Positions 16,967 through 25,888 of a stretch of 64,000 nt of DNA are shown one piece after another. The stretch spans positions 1,201,948 to 1,265,947 of the forward strand of contig NZ_LMGA01000001.1 of the NCBI RefSeq assembly GCF_001427025.1. Reading direction: 5' to 3'. Each line of letters opens with the position of its first letter. Position 1 is the stretch's first letter. Origin of the DNA: Mesorhizobium sp. Root554. GTDB lineage: Bacteria; Pseudomonadota; Alphaproteobacteria; Rhizobiales; Rhizobiaceae. The position numbers and the translations under genes are program-made. The notes below the pieces were generated by a model. It was given only the letters and a program-made list of their open reading frames with translations. It had not been told where the DNA came from and did no database searches.

Positions 16967-17110
16967 TCAGGCAATCAGCCCGAACACCAAGGCAGCCGCG
17001 AAGCCGAACGACAATACGAAGAAGGCATAGGCCCCGGCTGCGCCGGGCCGAGTCGCCACCCTGCCGGAATGGGTCTTCCTCATCGTCGTCTCTATCCGCG
17101 TAAAAGCCAT
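16967..17110 (-). CDS. 47-aa single-pass membrane peptide
   Basis: ATG at 17110, preceded by GGAGAGCGACC, runs to TGA at 16967. The N-terminal half is basic (TRIETTMRKTHSGRVATR) and the C-terminal half is one hydrophobic helix (AYAFFVLSFGFAAALVFGLI). The basic half would lie in the cytoplasm. It begins the unit that continues, 69 bases later, with the luciferase-like gene. No function recognised. Coding status rests on the RBS, the sharp basic/hydrophobic layout and GC-rich codons. Confidence 0.6.
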   Translation of the reverse strand: MAFTRIETTMRKTHSGRVATRPGAAGAYAFFVLSFGFAAALVFGLIA

Positions 17111-17132
17111 GGTCGCTCTCCGATCGAGAAAT

Positions 17133-17153
17133 AGTCTATAAAATCACTAGACT
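17133..17153. promoter_or_regulatory. Inverted repeat AGTCTA-n9-TAGACT
   Basis: Six-base arms separated by 9 AT-rich bases, about 23 bases before the 47-aa peptide start. Possible operator or part of the promoter of the peptide/luciferase-like unit. Confidence 0.35.
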
Positions 17154-17341
17154 TTGTCGATTGCTATTTTCGAACGATCCTTGGGAAGATGTTCTGCGGG
17201 GACAGGCCCCTGTAGAAGTTCATTCCTGAAGCGGCTGGCAAACCATTTGAAACGCGCCGCGCATGCGGGCGCAGTCGCGAAAGCACTGGCGAAGACTGTG
17301 CTTTTTGCGTATCACTCCGCCGCGTCAAAGGAACAGCCTTC

Positions 17342-18526
17342 ATGCTCGATCATCTTCAGCCCGCCCCAGCCGATAAAATCCTTGCTCTTATTGGCCTTTA
17401 CCGAGCCGACCCCCGCGCCGACAAAGTCGATCTCGGCGTCGGCGTCTACAAGGACAGCGCCGGCCGCACGCCGGTGATGCGGGCCGTGCGCGAAGCGGAA
17501 AAGCGGTTGCTGGAGACGCAGGAAACCAAGACGTATCTCGGCCTCGCCGGCGATACGGCGTTCAACAACGCCATGGCCGCGCTGGTCTTCGGACCGGCTG
17601 CCGATTCGAGCCGCATCCGCGCCGCGCAGGCGCCGGGCGGTTCGGGCGCCTTGCGGCTTGCCGCGGAACTGCTCAACCGCGCCAGACCCGGCACGAGGGT
17701 CTGGGTCTCGAACCCGACATGGCCGAACCACATGCCGATCATGCGCGAGGCGGGACTTGAGACGCGCGACTATCCTTATTTCGACCCCGCATCCGGAACG
17801 GTGCGCTTTGAAGAGATGATGGCGGCGCTGCAGAAGGCGGAGGCTGGCGACACGGTCCTGCTGCACGGCTGCTGCCACAACCCGACCGGCGCCAACCTTA
17901 CGCCGGCGCAATGGCAGGCCGTCACTGATCTGGTCGTGGAAAAAGGTTTGATGCCGTTCATCGACATCGCCTATCAGGGCTTCGGCGAAGGTCTCGAGGC
18001 CGATGCTGTCGGCGTGCGCACGGTTGCGGCGAAAGCTCCGGAAATGATCGTCGCGGCGAGCTGCTCCAAGAATTTCGCCGTTTACCGCGACCGCGTCGGC
18101 GCTGCGATCCTGATGGCGAAGGACAGCACCCAGGCCGATGTCGCCGCCAGCCAGCTTCTGTCGGTCGCGCGCACCATGTATTCGATGCCGCCGGATCATG
18201 GCGCGGCGGTCGTCCGCATCGTGCTGGAAGATCCGGACCTGCGCGCCGACTGGGAAAACGAACTTGAGGAAATGCGCCAGCGTATGCTGGACCTGCGCAT
18301 CCGCTTCGCCGAGGCGCTGCGCCGGCAGTCGAACTCCGACCGCTTCGACTTTGTCGCCGACCACCGGGGCATGTTCTCCCGCCTTGGCCTCACCGAAGCA
18401 CAGGTGGAGCGCCTGCGTGCCGAACACGGCATCTATATGGTGGGCGACAGCCGCATCAACGTCGCCGGCCTGCCGGAAAACGGATTGGACGAGCTGGCCA
18501 AGGCGATCGTCTCGGTTCTCGACTGA
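17342..18526 (+). CDS. Aspartate/aromatic amino acid aminotransferase
   Basis: A 394-aa PLP-dependent class I aminotransferase of the AspC/TyrB branch: VDLGVGVYKD, NPTWPNHMPI, GCCHNPTGANL, DIAYQGFGEGLEADA and the PLP lysine in ASCSKNFAVYRDRVGA. It transfers amino groups between Asp, Tyr or Phe and 2-oxoglutarate. ATG at 17342 with AAGGAA 9 bases upstream. The C-terminal Arg region (DSRINVAGLPEN) binds the substrate alpha-carboxylate. A monocistronic unit is likely. AspC and TyrB cannot be separated with confidence. Confidence 0.9.
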   Translation: MLDHLQPAPADKILALIGLYRADPRADKVDLGVGVYKDSAGRTPVMRAVREAEKRLLETQETKTYLGLAGDTAFNNAMAALVFGPAADSSRIRAAQAPGGSGALRLAAELLNRARPGTRVWVSNPTWPNHMPIMREAGLETRDYPYFDPASGTVRFEEMMAALQKAEAGDTVLLHGCCHNPTGANLTPAQWQAVTDLVVEKGLMPFIDIAYQGFGEGLEADAVGVRTVAAKAPEMIVAASCSKNFAVYRDRVGAAILMAKDSTQADVAASQLLSVARTMYSMPPDHGAAVVRIVLEDPDLRADWENELEEMRQRMLDLRIRFAEALRRQSNSDRFDFVADHRGMFSRLGLTEAQVERLRAEHGIYMVGDSRINVAGLPENGLDELAKAIVSVLD

Positions 18527-18550
18527 GGGTGGACTGCCTGCGCCTGTGGA

Positions 18551-18579
18551 CAATGGCGGGCGCGACGCTCCCGCCATTG
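18551..18579. repeat. 10-bp perfect inverted repeat between aminotransferase and mazG
   Basis: CAATGGCGGG (18551-18560) and CCCGCCATTG (18570-18579) with a 9-base loop, 24 bases past the aminotransferase stop. No T tract follows. It may attenuate transcription into mazG. Confidence 0.4.
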
Positions 18580-18612
18580 GCTCGGCGCCTGCGGGCGCTG
18601 TAGCATCCGCCC

Positions 18613-19452
18613 ATGAAACCCTCCCAGGATATTTCGCGGCTGATCGAGATCATGGCCGCCTTGCGCGCGCCGGTAACGGGTTGCCCGTGGGATATCGAGC
18701 AGAATTTCCAGACCATAGCGCCCTACACGATCGAGGAAGCCTATGAGGTGGCCGACGCCATCGCACGCGGTGATTTCGACGACCTCCGTGACGAACTTGG
18801 CGACCTGCTGCTGCAAGTGGTCTATCACGCGCAGATTGCCGAGGAGGAAGGCCGGTTTGCCTTCGGCGATGTCGTCGAAGCCATCACCAAAAAGATGATC
18901 CGCCGCCACCCGCATGTTTTCGGCGACGCGGAAGCCCGCAGCGCCGGTATGGCCAAGGGCATGTGGGAAAAGATCAAGGCGGAGGAAAAGGCTGAAAAGC
19001 GTCAGTCGCGCATTGCCCAGGGCCTCGATCCTGAGGACCACGGCAAGGGCTTCTTGGACAGCGTGCCGGTGGCGTTGCCGGCGCTGACCCGCGCCCTCAA
19101 GCTGCAGGAGCGAGCCGCCCGCGTCGGTTTCGACTGGGGCGAGGCCGCGCCGATTTTCGACAAGATCGAGGAGGAGATCGGCGAACTGCGGGAGGCGCTT
19201 GCCGCGGGAGATACGGCGTCGATCAAGGGCGAATTCGGCGACGTGCTGTTTGCGCTCGTCAATCTCGGCCGTCATCTGAATATCGATTCGGAAGCCGCGA
19301 TCAGCGGCACCAACGAAAAATTCCGCCGCCGCTTCCACCAGGTCGAACAGATGCTGGAAACCACCGGCAGGTCATTGGACGAGGCAAGCCTCGAAGAGAT
19401 GGAAGAACTTTGGCGCGAGGTCAAACGGGCGGAAAAGCAGACGGACGGATAG
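18613..19452 (+). CDS. mazG: Nucleoside triphosphate pyrophosphohydrolase MazG
   Basis: A 279-aa protein with two MazG folds. The first has EEAYEVADAI and DDLRDELGDLLLQVVYHAQIA (ExxE and ExxD metal ligands, residues about 37-78). The second has EEEIGELREALAAGD and IKGEFGDVLFALVNLGRHL (about 192-225). It hydrolyses NTPs to NMP and pyrophosphate and can lower (p)ppGpp in other bacteria. The stop is 3 bases from the stop of convergent hflX. Confidence 0.94.
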   Translation: MKPSQDISRLIEIMAALRAPVTGCPWDIEQNFQTIAPYTIEEAYEVADAIARGDFDDLRDELGDLLLQVVYHAQIAEEEGRFAFGDVVEAITKKMIRRHPHVFGDAEARSAGMAKGMWEKIKAEEKAEKRQSRIAQGLDPEDHGKGFLDSVPVALPALTRALKLQERAARVGFDWGEAAPIFDKIEEEIGELREALAAGDTASIKGEFGDVLFALVNLGRHLNIDSEAAISGTNEKFRRRFHQVEQMLETTGRSLDEASLEEMEELWREVKRAEKQTDG

Positions 19453-19455
19453 CGT

Positions 19456-20841
19456 CTAACCGCCGCCTTTGCGCCCGGAAAGCCTGCCGTCGATTTCCTC
19501 GCGCGCGGTATCCGTCACCTTCAGCGAGAGCGAGACGCTGCCATCGTCATTGTCGGTGCGCGTCACGACCTCGCTGTTGCGGTAGATCCAGTCGAGGAAA
19601 CGCATCTGCGCCGGCGCCAGCGTGATCTCGACGGACCGCAATTCGCCTGACACGCGGGTCTCGATCAAGGCCATCAGCGCATCGAGCCCCTCCCCGGTAA
19701 TCGCCGAGATGGCGACCGGCGACTTGCCCGGCTCGTTGCCTGTTTCCAGCAACCGTTCGCGGCTGCCCGCATCGAGCTGATCGATCTTGTTCCAAACTTC
19801 AACAACTCGGTCGCCGTCGCCGACATCGACACCGAGATCGGCGAGGATGCGCTCGACATCCTCGGCCTGCGCTGCCGTGTCGGGATCTGAAATATCGCGC
19901 AGATGCAAGACCAGATCGGCTTCCACCACCTCTTCAAGCGTTGCCCGGAAAGCGGCCACCAGATGTGTCGGCAAGTCGGAAATGAAGCCGACCGTATCGG
20001 ACAGGATCACCGGCGTGCCGTGTGGCAGGCGCAATCGCCGCAATGTCGGGTCGAGCGTGGCGAACAGCATGTCCTCGGCAAGCACCCCTGCCCCGGTCAG
20101 CCGGTTGAAGAGGGTAGACTTGCCTGCATTGGTGTAGCCGACAATCGCCACGACCGGGAACGGCACCTTCCGGCGCTTGGCGCGATGCAGATCGCGCGTG
20201 CGCCGTACGGTCTCGAGTTCACGCTTCAGCTTGACGATCTTGTCCTGCAGGACGCGGCGGTCGGCTTCGATCTGCGTTTCGCCGGGGCCGCCGAGGAATC
20301 CCGCGCCACCGCGCTGCCGCTCAAGGTGGGTCCAGCTGCGAACGAGCCGGCCCTTCTGGTAGTTCAAATGCGCAAGCTCGACCTGCAACGTGCCTTCCTT
20401 GGTGCGCGCCCGTTCGCCGAAGATTTCCAGGATAAGGCCGGTGCGGTCGAGAACCTTGACGTTCAGTTCTTTTTCGAGATTGCGCTGCTGCACCGGCGTC
20501 AGCGGATGATCGACGATCGCAAGCTCGGCGTGGGTTTCCTTCACGATGTCGGCGAACTCGGCAACCTTGCCGCTGCCGAGCAGAGTCGCCGGGCGTGGGT
20601 CGTTGACGGTCACGACGCTGACGTTGACCGGATCGAGATCGATGGCGCGCGCCAGGCCGACAGCCTCGTCGAGGCGAGCCTGTGCCGAACGGGCAAGCCT
20701 TGGCCGGCTTCTGTCATCTTCATCGTGAGTGGCGCGGTTCAGCACCGGAACGATGACAAGCGCCCGAGTCCGGGCCTTTTCACCGTTGCCGGTTCCGCTG
20801 GCGCCGCGTGTGCCGCGGCCCGCATCTGTATCTTTTTGCAA
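19456..20841 (-). CDS. hflX: GTPase HflX
   Basis: A 461-aa ribosome-associated GTPase. The N-terminal HflX domain has LAIVDHPLTPVQQRNLEKELNVKVLDRTGLILEIFGERARTKEG. The G domain has GYTNAGKST (G1), the switch region TLDPTLRRLRLP, DTVGF (G3) and NKID (G4). Its role in other bacteria is splitting stalled ribosomes under stress. The start appears to be TTG at 20841, directly next to the hfq TAG, with AAGGCGG upstream, so translation is probably coupled to hfq. Confidence 0.95.
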   Translation of the reverse strand: MQKDTDAGRGTRGASGTGNGEKARTRALVIVPVLNRATHDEDDRSRPRLARSAQARLDEAVGLARAIDLDPVNVSVVTVNDPRPATLLGSGKVAEFADIVKETHAELAIVDHPLTPVQQRNLEKELNVKVLDRTGLILEIFGERARTKEGTLQVELAHLNYQKGRLVRSWTHLERQRGGAGFLGGPGETQIEADRRVLQDKIVKLKRELETVRRTRDLHRAKRRKVPFPVVAIVGYTNAGKSTLFNRLTGAGVLAEDMLFATLDPTLRRLRLPHGTPVILSDTVGFISDLPTHLVAAFRATLEEVVEADLVLHLRDISDPDTAAQAEDVERILADLGVDVGDGDRVVEVWNKIDQLDAGSRERLLETGNEPGKSPVAISAITGEGLDALMALIETRVSGELRSVEITLAPAQMRFLDWIYRNSEVVTRTDNDDGSVSLSLKVTDTAREEIDGRLSGRKGGG

Positions 20842-21087
20842 CTAGCCGCCTTGGCTTTCCTCGCCATCGAACATCTGAACCGGCTGGCTCGGCATGATCG
20901 TGGAAATGGCATGCTTGTAGACAAGCTGGGAGTGACCGTCCCGCCGCAGCAAAACGCAGAAATTGTCGAACGAAGTGACAACTCCGGTCAGCTTCACGCC
21001 ATTGATAAGGAAAATTGTGAGTGGATTTTTGCTCTTGCGAACCGAATTCAGGAAAAGGTCCTGAAGATTCTGCGATCGTTCAGCCAT
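20842..21087 (-). CDS. hfq: RNA chaperone Hfq
   Basis: An 81-aa Hfq. Sm1 ([25 protein letters not shown]) and Sm2 ([14 protein letters not shown]) are intact, with the YKHAIST proximal-face residues. The hexamer pairs small RNAs with mRNAs. The ATG at 21087 (MAERSQN) is chosen from family length; the frame extends upstream without conserved sequence. Hfq-HflX coupling is the classical arrangement. Confidence 0.96.
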   Translation of the reverse strand: MAERSQNLQDLFLNSVRKSKNPLTIFLINGVKLTGVVTSFDNFCVLLRRDGHSQLVYKHAISTIMPSQPVQMFDGEESQGG

Positions 21088-21193
21088 TGTTCTTATCTTT
21101 CGCCGATCCCCGTGGACTTGCACCCACGCGCCAAAATAAGACGCAAAATCCAGGGTGCAAATGCATTGCCGCTTTTCTACCGTTTTGCGGTTA

Positions 21194-22054
21194 TCAGGCC
21201 GGCGTTTTTTCCGCAACGTCAAAAAGCGCCTTGCGCAAGGAAAGCGCGATCGAGCCGGGCTTGCCGTCGGCGACCGGCTGACCGTCGATTTCCACCACCG
21301 ACAGTGAAATCGTCGTGGCCGAGCTTATGAAGGCTTCGCGCGCCGCCTTGGCTTCCTTGACCGAAAAACCGCGCTCCTCGACCTTCAGGCCAAGCTTTTC
21401 GGCGACCTCGAACAAGGTCGTGCGGGTGATGCCCCGCAGGATGCCGTGCACCGCCGGCCTGGTCACAAGGACATTGTCCCTGGTGATGATCCAGGCATTC
21501 GACGAACCGCCCTCCTTGACCATGCCCTCGGCATCCACGAACCAGGCTTCCTGCGCGCCGGCATCCTTCGCCTTCTGCTTGGCCAGCACATTTGGCAACA
21601 GGCCGACGCTCTTGATATCGACCCTATCCCACCGGGTTTCCGGTACGGTGATGACCTTGATTCCCGTCGCGGCGCGCTTGTCAGCCAGTGCGGGGTTGCC
21701 TTTCCTGGCCGTCACCACCAGGGAGGACGCCACATCTTCGGGAAACAGAAAATCCCGGCTGGCGACACCGCGGGTGACCTGCACATAGACCAGCCCATCA
21801 TGGACGCCGTTGCGCTGGACGACTTCGCGGATGATGATTTGAAGCACCCGGCGATGCACCGGCCAGTCGATGGAAAGTTCCGTCAGCGAGCGGTTCAGCC
21901 GGTCGAGATGGCGGCCCATGTCGACGATGAAGCCCCGCGCCACCTCGCACACCTCATAGACGCCGTCGGCGAATTGGTAGCCGCGATCCTCGATATGGAC
22001 GGCGGCATCCCGGTGGGCGACATAACTGCCATTGACGTAGGCGATGCGTGGCAT
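21194..22054 (-). CDS. dat: D-amino-acid aminotransferase
   Basis: A 286-aa fold-type IV PLP enzyme. [30 protein letters not shown] at the N-terminus and the catalytic Lys in [24 protein letters not shown] identify the D-alanine/D-amino-acid aminotransferase group. [10 protein letters not shown] and GITRTTL bind the PLP phosphate. GAGAGAACC precedes ATG. In rhizobia this gene typically sits between ntrX and hfq. It supplies D-Glu or D-Ala for peptidoglycan, or degrades D-amino acids. Confidence 0.9.
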   Translation of the reverse strand: MPRIAYVNGSYVAHRDAAVHIEDRGYQFADGVYEVCEVARGFIVDMGRHLDRLNRSLTELSIDWPVHRRVLQIIIREVVQRNGVHDGLVYVQVTRGVASRDFLFPEDVASSLVVTARKGNPALADKRAATGIKVITVPETRWDRVDIKSVGLLPNVLAKQKAKDAGAQEAWFVDAEGMVKEGGSSNAWIITRDNVLVTRPAVHGILRGITRTTLFEVAEKLGLKVEERGFSVKEAKAAREAFISSATTISLSVVEIDGQPVADGKPGSIALSLRKALFDVAEKTPA

Positions 22055-22144
22055 GGTTCTCTCTCAAGGCAGTCGGCAGTGAGATTGCATCTAGCATAAT
22101 CGAACAAACCGCAACAGCAAAGTCCTCCTGCCTCCTGTCTACTT

Positions 22145-23506
22145 TCACACCCCCAGCGACTTCAGCTTCCGATGCAGTGCGGAGCGTTCCATGCCGACGA
22201 ATTCGGCGGTCTTGGAAATGTTGCCGCCAAAGCGGTTGATCTGCGCGATGAGATAATCCTTCTCGAACTGTTCGCGCGCCTCGCGCAGCGGCAGGGCCAT
22301 GATATGCTGGTCCGACTGGTTGGGTGTTCGTGGCATCACGTCGCCGATCTCCGACGGCAGCAGATCAGCGGTGATCGGTGCGTCGATATTGTCGCCACGC
22401 GCCAGGATCATCAGCCGCTCGACATTGTTGCGAAGCTGACGGACGTTTCCCGGCCAGTTGTGCGCCTGCAGCACGGCCATCGCATCATCGCCGATGCGGC
22501 GCGGCTTGATGCCCGACTGGCGGGCAATCTGCTTCATGAAGTTGTCGACGAGATAAGGAATGTCTTCCCGCCGCTCCGACAGGCCAGGCACCATCACCGG
22601 CACAACGGCCAGCCGGTGGTAGAGGTCCTCGCGGAACCGGCCCTCGGCGATCATGGCCTCGAGGTTTTGCGACGTAGACGAGATGATTCGCACGTCCACC
22701 TTGACCCGCTTGGTGCCGCCCACACGTTCGAATTGCTGCTCGACCAGTACGCGCAGAATCTTGCTCTGTGTTTCGCGTGGCATGTCGGCGACTTCATCGA
22801 TGTAGAGAATGCCGCGATGCGCCTCCTCCAGCGCGCCAACCTTGCGCTCGGTGCCGTTCGATTCGGTGCCGAACAGTTCGATCTCCATGCGCTCCGGCGT
22901 GATCGTGGCGGCTGTAAGCGCAACGAACGGGCCGCTCTTGCGGGTCGAAAGCGCATGAATGGCGCGCGCCGCCAGCTCCTTGCCCGAGCCCGACGGGCCG
23001 ATGATCATGATGCGGCTGTTGGTCGGCGCCACGCGCTCGATCGTCTGCCGCAACTGGCTCATCGCCGAAGACATGCCGATCAGGTCGAACGTCTCGCCGC
23101 TGCGCTGCTTGAGGTCGGAAACCTCACGCCGCAGTTTCGACGTTTCAAGCGCCCGTTCCGCAATAAGGATCAGCCTGTCGGCCTTGAACGGCTTTTCGAT
23201 GAAGTCGTAGGCGCCGCGCCTGATCGCCGAAACCGCGGTCTCGATATTGCCATGGCCCGAAATCATCACCACCGGCAGGCTTGGATGAAGCGTCTTGATC
23301 TCGTCCAGGAGGGCCAGCCCATCCAGCCGCGATCCTTGCAGCCAGATATCCAGGAAGACCAGCCTCGGCACCCGGTCGGCGATGGTCGCCAGCGCACTGT
23401 CCGCATCGTGGGCGGTGCGCGTTTCGTGACCCTCGTCACTCAATATGCCCGCGACGAGTTCGCGGATGTCTTCCTCGTCATCGACAATGAGAATATCAGA
23501 AGCCAT
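22145..23506 (-). CDS. ntrX: Nitrogen regulation response regulator NtrX
   Basis: A 453-aa protein with a receiver domain (ILIVDDEEDIRELV, phospho-Asp in LVFLDIWLQGSRLDG, residues 1-120), an AAA+ domain with Walker A GPSGSGKEL and Walker B ILYIDEVADMP, and a C-terminal Fis-type HTH (NISKTAEFVGMERSALHRKLKSLGV). The GAFTGA loop used to contact sigma-54 is replaced by NGTERKVGALEEA, as expected for NtrX. It overlaps ntrY by 11 bases, and NtrY is its cognate kinase. Confidence 0.95.
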   Translation of the reverse strand: MASDILIVDDEEDIRELVAGILSDEGHETRTAHDADSALATIADRVPRLVFLDIWLQGSRLDGLALLDEIKTLHPSLPVVMISGHGNIETAVSAIRRGAYDFIEKPFKADRLILIAERALETSKLRREVSDLKQRSGETFDLIGMSSAMSQLRQTIERVAPTNSRIMIIGPSGSGKELAARAIHALSTRKSGPFVALTAATITPERMEIELFGTESNGTERKVGALEEAHRGILYIDEVADMPRETQSKILRVLVEQQFERVGGTKRVKVDVRIISSTSQNLEAMIAEGRFREDLYHRLAVVPVMVPGLSERREDIPYLVDNFMKQIARQSGIKPRRIGDDAMAVLQAHNWPGNVRQLRNNVERLMILARGDNIDAPITADLLPSEIGDVMPRTPNQSDQHIMALPLREAREQFEKDYLIAQINRFGGNISKTAEFVGMERSALHRKLKSLGV

Positions 23507-25772
23507 TACCGACCTTTTCAGTTTGTCTTTCCTTTGCTGCGCCCGCCGCCGCAGCTCCGGCGGAAGCCGGCAGGATGATGCTGATCATGGCGCCCCTGCC
23601 GCCATGGAAATCCGCAGGCGCATCGTGAAGTTCCAGCCGCCCGCCATGGTCCTCGACGATCTTCTTGACGATGGCGAGACCAAGGCCGGTGCCTTTCTCC
23701 CGCGTCGTCATATAGGGCTCGAGCAGCCGTTGGCGATTTTCACGCGGCAGTCCCTTGCCATTGTCGATCACGTCGACGCGCATCGCCCCGTCCTGCCGGC
23801 CGGCGCGGATGCGGATGACGCCGTGCGACCCGTCGCTGCGGTCGACCCCCTCCATCGCCTCCGCCGCGTTCTTGATAAGGTTGCCGAACGCCTGCGCCAG
23901 CAACCGGCTGTCGAACGTGCCCTTGAGCGGTTCATCGCCAAACGCCCGTTCGAAAGCTATGTCCGACCGGCTGACCTCCACCAGGAAGGATGCCTCGCGC
24001 AGCGGCTCGCGAAGGTCGATCGACTTCATCTCCGGTTTCGGCATGCGCGCGAAAGCGGAGAATTCATCGACCATGCGGCCGATATCCTCGACCTGACGGA
24101 TAATTGTGTCCGTACATTGGTCGAATATCTCGCGATCTTCGGTGATGACTTTGCCAAAACGGCGGCGAATGCGCTCGGCCGAGAGCTGGATCGGTGTCAG
24201 CGGGTTCTTGATTTCGTGGGCAATGCGGCGCGCCACGTCCGCCCAGGCAGACGAGCGCTGCGCCTGGACGAGGTCGGTGATGTCATCGACCGTAACGACA
24301 TAGGATTTCTCCTCAAGGTGGCCTTCGCCCTCCTCGATGGTGATCTGGACGTTGAAGGTCCGCTCAGCGCCGGCGCGGTAGAAAGTCACCTGGTCGCGAT
24401 AGACCGGCTTGCCCGAGTTGCGGCCGATTTCGAACACCCGCCCGACATGCGGCAGCACGGCCGACAGGTTCTGACCAAGCGCGGCCGTCCCCGAAATCGC
24501 CAGCATGGTTTCCGCCGACCGGTTGACGATGCTCACGATGCCGGACGAATCGACGCCGATGACGCCCGCGGTGACGCCGGCCAGAACCGCTTCGGAAAAG
24601 CGCCGGCGCTCGTCGATGAGATCCTTGGCGGAGAGCAGCTCGTTGCGCTGGGATTTGAGCTCCAGAAGCATATTGTTGAACGTATCGCCGAGCGAGGCGA
24701 CATCGCCGTCGGATGGCCGAACCGGAACCGACACGTCGAGATTGCCGGTGGCCACCTCGTCCGCCGCGCCGATCAATTGGCGTATGGGCCGCACCAGCCG
24801 GTCGGCGACCGCGATGCCGGTCCAGATTGCCGACAGGACGATAATCAGCGTCAGCGAAAGATAAGGCAGTGCGAAAGCCACCTGCGAGGTCGCGCGGTTG
24901 CTTTCAAGGCCGCGATATTCATCCGTATTGGCGCGGACGATCTGGCGCGCCCTGATCACTTCGGGATCGACCACGCGGATCGTGTAGAGGAACAGCCCGT
25001 CGATCTCCCTCAGCTTGATGATGGCTCCCATGATGTTGCGGGTCTCGGGCGCGATCAGAAGCGGGCGCCCATTCTCCGCTTCCTGGATCGAGCCCTCCGG
25101 AGGTTCCGGCATGGCGAAGTCCGCATTGGTCTGCGCGCTCATGACGAAGGAACCATCTGGCCTGACCAGTCCCGCATGGGCAAGCCCGCGCCCCATCGTT
25201 TCCTTGTTCAGCAGGTCGAGGAAACCGGCGCGATCGAGACTGTAGAGCGACCGCGCATTATCGAGGTCGTAAGCCATCGACATGGTCGTGCCTTGCAGAT
25301 TGCGGCCATTTTCCTGAACATAGGCGTCGGCGATCGACAGCGACGAGTTGATGATCGTCTTGGTCCGGATCTCGAACCAGCGGTCGAGCCCGATGTTGAG
25401 CGTGACGGCCGCGATGATGGCTACCATGATCGCCGGGATTGCCGCCACCAGGGCAAACATGGCGACGATGCGCACATGCAGGCGCGAGGCGGCCTTGCCG
25501 ACCTTGCGGGCCATCAGAATGCGGTGGATTTCCCGTCCGATAAGGGCTGTCAGCGAAACGATGAAGGCCGCGTTCAGGCCGATAAGCGCCAGCGTGGTCG
25601 ATTCGTCCGGCTTGATCGGCGTGACGCCGACCAGAATCGCAAAGGAGACGGCCGCCGCCAGCAGCGCACCCAAAATGGCGATCACGCCCGGCAGGGCAAG
25701 CAGCCGCCGCGCGTCGAGATTGGCCTTTTTGCGGAAAAGCGGGCCGGTAAATGAGGGGGCTTGAATCGCCAT
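23496..25772 (-). CDS. ntrY: Nitrogen regulation sensor histidine kinase NtrY
   Basis: A 758-aa protein when started at ATG 25772 (MAIQAPSF); the frame is open further upstream without conserved sequence. Three or four N-terminal membrane helices, a large periplasmic region, another membrane helix and HAMP (GIAVADRLVRPIRQLIGAADEVATGNLDVSVPV), a PAS domain, the DHp motif [22 protein letters not shown] and the ATPase motif KGTGLGLAIVKKIVEDHGG. It phosphorylates NtrX and is linked to nitrogen, redox and envelope control in other alphaproteobacteria. Confidence 0.95.
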   Translation of the reverse strand: MAIQAPSFTGPLFRKKANLDARRLLALPGVIAILGALLAAAVSFAILVGVTPIKPDESTTLALIGLNAAFIVSLTALIGREIHRILMARKVGKAASRLHVRIVAMFALVAAIPAIMVAIIAAVTLNIGLDRWFEIRTKTIINSSLSIADAYVQENGRNLQGTTMSMAYDLDNARSLYSLDRAGFLDLLNKETMGRGLAHAGLVRPDGSFVMSAQTNADFAMPEPPEGSIQEAENGRPLLIAPETRNIMGAIIKLREIDGLFLYTIRVVDPEVIRARQIVRANTDEYRGLESNRATSQVAFALPYLSLTLIIVLSAIWTGIAVADRLVRPIRQLIGAADEVATGNLDVSVPVRPSDGDVASLGDTFNNMLLELKSQRNELLSAKDLIDERRRFSEAVLAGVTAGVIGVDSSGIVSIVNRSAETMLAISGTAALGQNLSAVLPHVGRVFEIGRNSGKPVYRDQVTFYRAGAERTFNVQITIEEGEGHLEEKSYVVTVDDITDLVQAQRSSAWADVARRIAHEIKNPLTPIQLSAERIRRRFGKVITEDREIFDQCTDTIIRQVEDIGRMVDEFSAFARMPKPEMKSIDLREPLREASFLVEVSRSDIAFERAFGDEPLKGTFDSRLLAQAFGNLIKNAAEAMEGVDRSDGSHGVIRIRAGRQDGAMRVDVIDNGKGLPRENRQRLLEPYMTTREKGTGLGLAIVKKIVEDHGGRLELHDAPADFHGGRGAMISIILPASAGAAAAGAAKERQTEKVGNGF

Positions 25773-25888
25773 GTCGCCGTTAAGACCTACAACTGCGTCG
25801 CATCTATGCAACGCATTGTGGCGATTATGCAACAAATCGGCGGTGAGCGAAAATGTTTCGCTGGCTTTCCACGCGAATGTGAAAAGGC

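Noticed and set aside
22145..23506. NtrX lacking GAFTGA as a broken sigma-54 activator
   Set aside because: This is the normal state of NtrX proteins, not a defect.
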